64,000 nucleotides of DNA, from assembly GCF_027924605.1 (NCBI RefSeq), contig NZ_AP027042.1, positions 4,751,524-4,815,523 on the forward strand. Reading direction: 5' to 3'. The notes under the pieces were generated by a model. That model was not told where the DNA came from and did no database searches. It worked only from the letters and a program-made list of their open reading frames with translations. The position numbers and the translations under genes are program-made. This DNA is from Dyella sp. GSA-30. GTDB taxonomy: Bacteria > Pseudomonadota > Gammaproteobacteria > Xanthomonadales > Rhodanobacteraceae. Shown one piece after another: positions 61,017 to 64,000 of this stretch (the first letter of the stretch is position 1; every line of letters starts with the position of its first letter).

Positions 61017-61892
61017 GTGCAAAGGTTTTATCGCTTTCTCGCTGTTATCACGCTGTCGTTCCTGCTAGTCACCACAGCGTCGGCCAAGCCGCTGCTGTGG
61101 TCGGTCAAGCAGGGCAACACCACGATCTATCTGTTCGGCACCGTGCATCTGCTGCCGTCCGATACCGACTGGATGTCGACCAAGCTCGACGATGCACTCC
61201 ATCGCAGCCAGCGCCTGAGCATCGAGCTGATCGATGACGATCCGGTCACCATGCAGTTGCTGGTGATGAAATACGGCCTGGACCCTGCGCATCCGCTATC
61301 GCAGAAGCTCCCTGCCGCCGACCGGGAAAAGCTCAAGCTGGCCGCGGTCGAAGCGAAGCTACCCCGTGGCGAGCAGTCGCTCGAACCGATGCGACCCTGG
61401 TTGGCGGCCCTGGTGCTTACGGTGACGCCGCTGGTTCAAGCGGGCATGGATCCGAGTCAAGGTGTCGACAAGCAACTGAAAGCGCGCATGACGAAGGATG
61501 GCAAGCCGGTCGACGGCCTCGAAACGGCCGATCAGCAGTTGCGCATCCTGGCCGGCATGCCCGAGCCGCTGCAGTTGGACATGCTGCGCCAGACCTTCCG
61601 CGAAATCGAAGAAGGCCCGAAGAAACTGCGTGAGCTGATCGATGCCTGGAAGAACGGCGACACCCAGGTCATCGCCAGGCTGGAAAGCACCGAGCTTCAG
61701 CAGGAAAGCCCCGAGCTCTACAAACAGCTGATCGTCGATCGCAACAAGGCCTGGGCGCAGACCATCGCCAAGCGTCTGCGCGATCCGGCCGGGGGCACCA
61801 GCATCATCGCGGTGGGTGCCGGGCATCTGGCCGGTCCCGACAGCTTGCAGAAGCAGTTGGAAGGGATGGGGTTTACGGTGGTGAAGGAGTGA
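61017..61892 (+). CDS. TraB/GumN-family secreted protein
   Basis: This 291-residue protein starts at GTG 61017 with GAGG upstream. It has a signal peptide (MQRFYRFLAVITLSFLLVTTASA). Family motifs: LWSVKQGNTTIYLFGTVHLLPSD (GTxH) and the C-terminal IIAVGAGHLAGPDSL, with an ERxxL-type segment (DRNKAWAQTIAKRL). TraB/Tiki proteins are proposed metalloproteases; activity of GumN-type members is unproven. It forms a pair with the peptidase gene. Confidence 0.88.
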   Translation: MQRFYRFLAVITLSFLLVTTASAKPLLWSVKQGNTTIYLFGTVHLLPSDTDWMSTKLDDALHRSQRLSIELIDDDPVTMQLLVMKYGLDPAHPLSQKLPAADREKLKLAAVEAKLPRGEQSLEPMRPWLAALVLTVTPLVQAGMDPSQGVDKQLKARMTKDGKPVDGLETADQQLRILAGMPEPLQLDMLRQTFREIEEGPKKLRELIDAWKNGDTQVIARLESTELQQESPELYKQLIVDRNKAWAQTIAKRLRDPAGGTSIIAVGAGHLAGPDSLQKQLEGMGFTVVKE

Positions 61893-61997
61893 GCACCGGC
61901 GCATCCGGTGAGACCTGGGCAAGCCAAAATCCCCTCGATCTGGCACCATCTCCCGGTTAAGGCCGCCCCGCGGCAACCCTATAGCTGACGTAACTTC

Positions 61998-64000
61998 ATG
62001 AATCTGCAAGCCAATTACGAACAGATCCCGCTCAAGGAATACGCCGAGAACGCCTACCTCGATTATTCGATGTATGTCGTGCTCGACCGCGCCCTGCCCT
62101 CCGTCCGCGACGGCTTGAAGCCGGTCCAGCGCCGCATCATCTACGCCATGAGCGAGCTCGGACTGCCGGCGAGCGCCAAGCCGAAGAAATCGGCGCGCAC
62201 CGTCGGTGATGTCATCGGTAAATTCCATCCGCATGGCGACAGCGCCTGCTACGAAGCGATGGTGTTGATGGCGCAGCCGTTCTCCTATCGCTATCCGCTG
62301 ATCGACGGCCAGGGCAACTTCGGTTCGCCCGACGATCCGAAGAGCTTCGCGGCGATGCGTTACACCGAATCGAAGCTGCGGCCGATCGCCGATGTACTGC
62401 TGGGCGAACTGGGGCTGGGCACCGTGGACTGGGTCGCCAACTTCGACGGCACCATGGAAGAACCGAGCTGGCTGCCCGCGCGCCTGCCGCACGTGCTGCT
62501 CAATGGCTCGATGGGTATCGCCGTGGGCATGGCCACGGATATCCCGCCGCACAACCTGCGTGAAATCACCAGCGCCTGCATCCGCCTGCTGGACGATCCG
62601 GATGCCACCGTCGCCGACCTGTGCGAACACGTGCGCGGCCCGGACTACCCGACCGCCGCGGAAATCATCACGCCGCGCAGCGAACTGCTGGCGATGTACA
62701 AGACCGGCAACGGCTCGGCGCGTGCACGCGCGGTGTATGAACGCGAAGACGGCAACATCGTCATCACCGCATTGCCGCACCAGGTCAGCCCGTCGAAGAT
62801 CCTCGAGCAGATCGCCGCGCAGATGCGCGCGAAAAAGCTGCCGATGATCGAAGACCTGCGCGACGAGTCCGATCACGAGAACCCGATCCGCCTGGTGATC
62901 GTGCCGCGCTCGAACCGCGTCGACGCCGACGAGATGATGCAGCATCTGTTCGCTACCACGGACCTGGAAAAGAGCTTCCGCATCAACCTCAACATGATCG
63001 GCCTGGACGGCCGTCCGCAGGTGAAGGATCTCAAGCGCATCCTCAGCGAGTGGCTGGTCTTCCGTACCGATACGGTCATGCGCCGACTCAACCATCGCCT
63101 GGCCAAGGTCGAGCGCCGACTGCACTTGTTGGAAGGCTTGCGCATCGCCTACCTCAATCTGGACGAAGTGATCCGCATCGTTCGCACCGAGGAAGAACCC
63201 AAGCCGGTGCTGATGGCGCGCTTCAAGCTGTCCGACGAACAGACCGACTACATCCTCGAAACCAAGCTGCGCCAGCTGGCCCGCCTGGAAGAGATGAAGA
63301 TCAACGCCGAGCGCGACCAGCTCGAAGAAGAGCGCGCGCGCATCAACGTGTTGCTGAAGTCGCCGGCCAAGCTCAAGAGCCTGATCAAGGACGAACTGCG
63401 CGCCGATGCCGCCAAGTACGGCGACGACCGTCGCTCGCCGCTGGTCGAACGTGAAGTGGCGCAGGCACTGGACGAGAGCGCGTTAGTCGCCAGCGAACCG
63501 GTAACCGTGGTGCTCAGCCAGAAGGGTTGGATCCGCGCCGCCAAGGGGCACGATATCGATGCCGACGGCCTGTCCTATCGCGAAGGCGACAGTCTACTTG
63601 CCGCGGTGAAGGCCCGTACCACGCAACAAATAGCCGTGATCGACTCCACCGGTCGCAGCTATTCCACGCCGGCGCACACGTTGCCTTCCGCGCGCGGCAA
63701 CGGCGATCCGCTGACCGGCCGCTTCACGCCACCATCAGGCGCCAGCTTCGATGCCCTGGTCGCCGGAGACAACGACACGCGTCTGATCCTCGCGACCAAT
63801 TTCGGCTATGGCTTCGTCACCCGCTTCGAGGCGCTGACCGGCCGCAACAAGGCCGGCAAGCAGATCATCAGCCTGAGTGACGGCTCCAAAGTGCTGCAGC
63901 CGCAGATCAGCACCGATCCGTCGCGCGACCGCATCGTGGTGGTGACGACCGAAGGCCATCTGCTGATGTTCTCGGTCGCCGAGCTGCCGGAACTCGACAA
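61998..64000 (+). CDS. parC: DNA topoisomerase IV subunit A (3' end outside window)
   Basis: This is the breakage-reunion subunit that decatenates chromosomes with ParE. 667 codons are visible from ATG 61998. The sequence aligns throughout with E. coli Par[53 protein letters not shown] and the catalytic Tyr122 in [10 protein letters not shown]. The quinolone-resistance positions are wild-type (Ser82 and Glu86, equivalent to E. coli Ser80 and Glu84). The C-terminal beta-pinwheel has begun ([24 protein letters not shown]). No stop is reached before 64000. Confidence 0.97.
   Translation, partial: MNLQANYEQIPLKEYAENAYLDYSMYVVLDRALPSVRDGLKPVQRRIIYAMSELGLPASAKPKKSARTVGDVIGKFHPHGDSACYEAMVLMAQPFSYRYPLIDGQGNFGSPDDPKSFAAMRYTESKLRPIADVLLGELGLGTVDWVANFDGTMEEPSWLPARLPHVLLNGSMGIAVGMATDIPPHNLREITSACIRLLDDPDATVADLCEHVRGPDYPTAAEIITPRSELLAMYKTGNGSARARAVYEREDGNIVITALPHQVSPSKILEQIAAQMRAKKLPMIEDLRDESDHENPIRLVIVPRSNRVDADEMMQHLFATTDLEKSFRINLNMIGLDGRPQVKDLKRILSEWLVFRTDTVMRRLNHRLAKVERRLHLLEGLRIAYLNLDEVIRIVRTEEEPKPVLMARFKLSDEQTDYILETKLRQLARLEEMKINAERDQLEEERARINVLLKSPAKLKSLIKDELRADAAKYGDDRRSPLVEREVAQALDESALVASEPVTVVLSQKGWIRAAKGHDIDADGLSYREGDSLLAAVKARTTQQIAVIDSTGRSYSTPAHTLPSARGNGDPLTGRFTPPSGASFDALVAGDNDTRLILATNFGYGFVTRFEALTGRNKAGKQIISLSDGSKVLQPQISTDPSRDRIVVVTTEGHLLMFSVAELPELD

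Noticed and set aside
61359-63125. 588-codon minus-strand open frame
   Set aside because: It is exactly antisense to parC and the TraB gene, both with intact family motifs; the frame arises from high GC content.

Overview
The window is high-GC, densely packed bacterial chromosome with many 4- and 8-nt gene overlaps. Gene content points to a gammaproteobacterium of the Xanthomonadales/Lysobacterales, most likely Rhodanobacteraceae (Dyella/Rhodanobacter-like). This rests on the CopL-CopA-CopB copper operon, rlmKL, bpt, mfd, minCDE, parC, purT and an EgtB/EgtD pair; the taxon is inferred from sequence alone. No tRNA, rRNA, IS element, prophage or CRISPR array was recognised. No gene-free stretch exceeds 300 bases; the largest gaps (about 200-280 bases) hold intergenic repeats, promoters or hairpins.

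Layout. 1-3.8 kb: a FecI-type sigma factor, FecR anti-sigma and TonB-dependent receptor (cut by the window edge), all on the minus strand. 3.9-9.1 kb: a periplasmic cyclophilin; an ABC exporter with a small Cys-rich zinc-ribbon protein; divergent from these, a His-rich YqjI-like PadR regulator, a shortened Fur-like protein and a YqjH-like ferric-siderophore reductase, with a perfect 20-bp palindrome in the divergent promoter region. 9.4-12.5 kb: an AsmA protein and an EamA transporter. 12.5-16.2 kb: copper operon copL-copA-copB-cytochrome c, the last with a His/Asp-rich tail. 16.4-23.9 kb: rlmJ, slp-like lipoprotein, cation efflux, small enzymes and mfd. 24.0-26.3 kb: ergothioneine genes egtB-egtD. 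26.5-37.9 kb: mostly housekeeping genes (rlmKL, AmpD-like amidase, tesB, bpt, purT) plus a GAF/degenerate-GGDEF/EAL protein and a membrane glutamate-synthase-like flavoprotein. 38.0-42.4 kb: transglutaminase-like protein, SPFH/ribbon-helix-helix/CPBP cluster, DUF1203 and DUF423 proteins. 42.4-44.6 kb: SCO and PCu(A)C copper chaperones convergent with a CtaG-type oxidase assembly factor. 44.7-52.0 kb: a GldG-like ABC system, an SRPBCC-like protein and a DesK/NarL-type two-component system. 52.2-55.3 kb: acetyltransferase-minC-minD-minE and a HExxH protein. 55.5-64 kb: family 9 glycosyltransferase, fluoride riboswitch with crcB, cyclopropane fatty acid synthase, MFS transporter, secreted peptidase, TraB/GumN protein and parC (cut by the window end).

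Metal handling recurs. Iron uptake and reduction (FecIR/receptor, YqjH) sits near the left end, copper resistance at 12.5-16 kb, copper delivery to respiratory oxidase at 42-44.6 kb and fluoride efflux at 56.6-57.2 kb. Five copies of two structured intergenic repeat families lie within about 10-40 bases of stop codons. Most genes belong to known families. The least explained items are the two-regulator iron/nickel locus, the His-tailed cytochrome of the copper operon, the Cys-rich protein beside the ABC exporter, the HExxH protein after minE and the ribbon-helix-helix/SPFH pair with its GATATC repeats.
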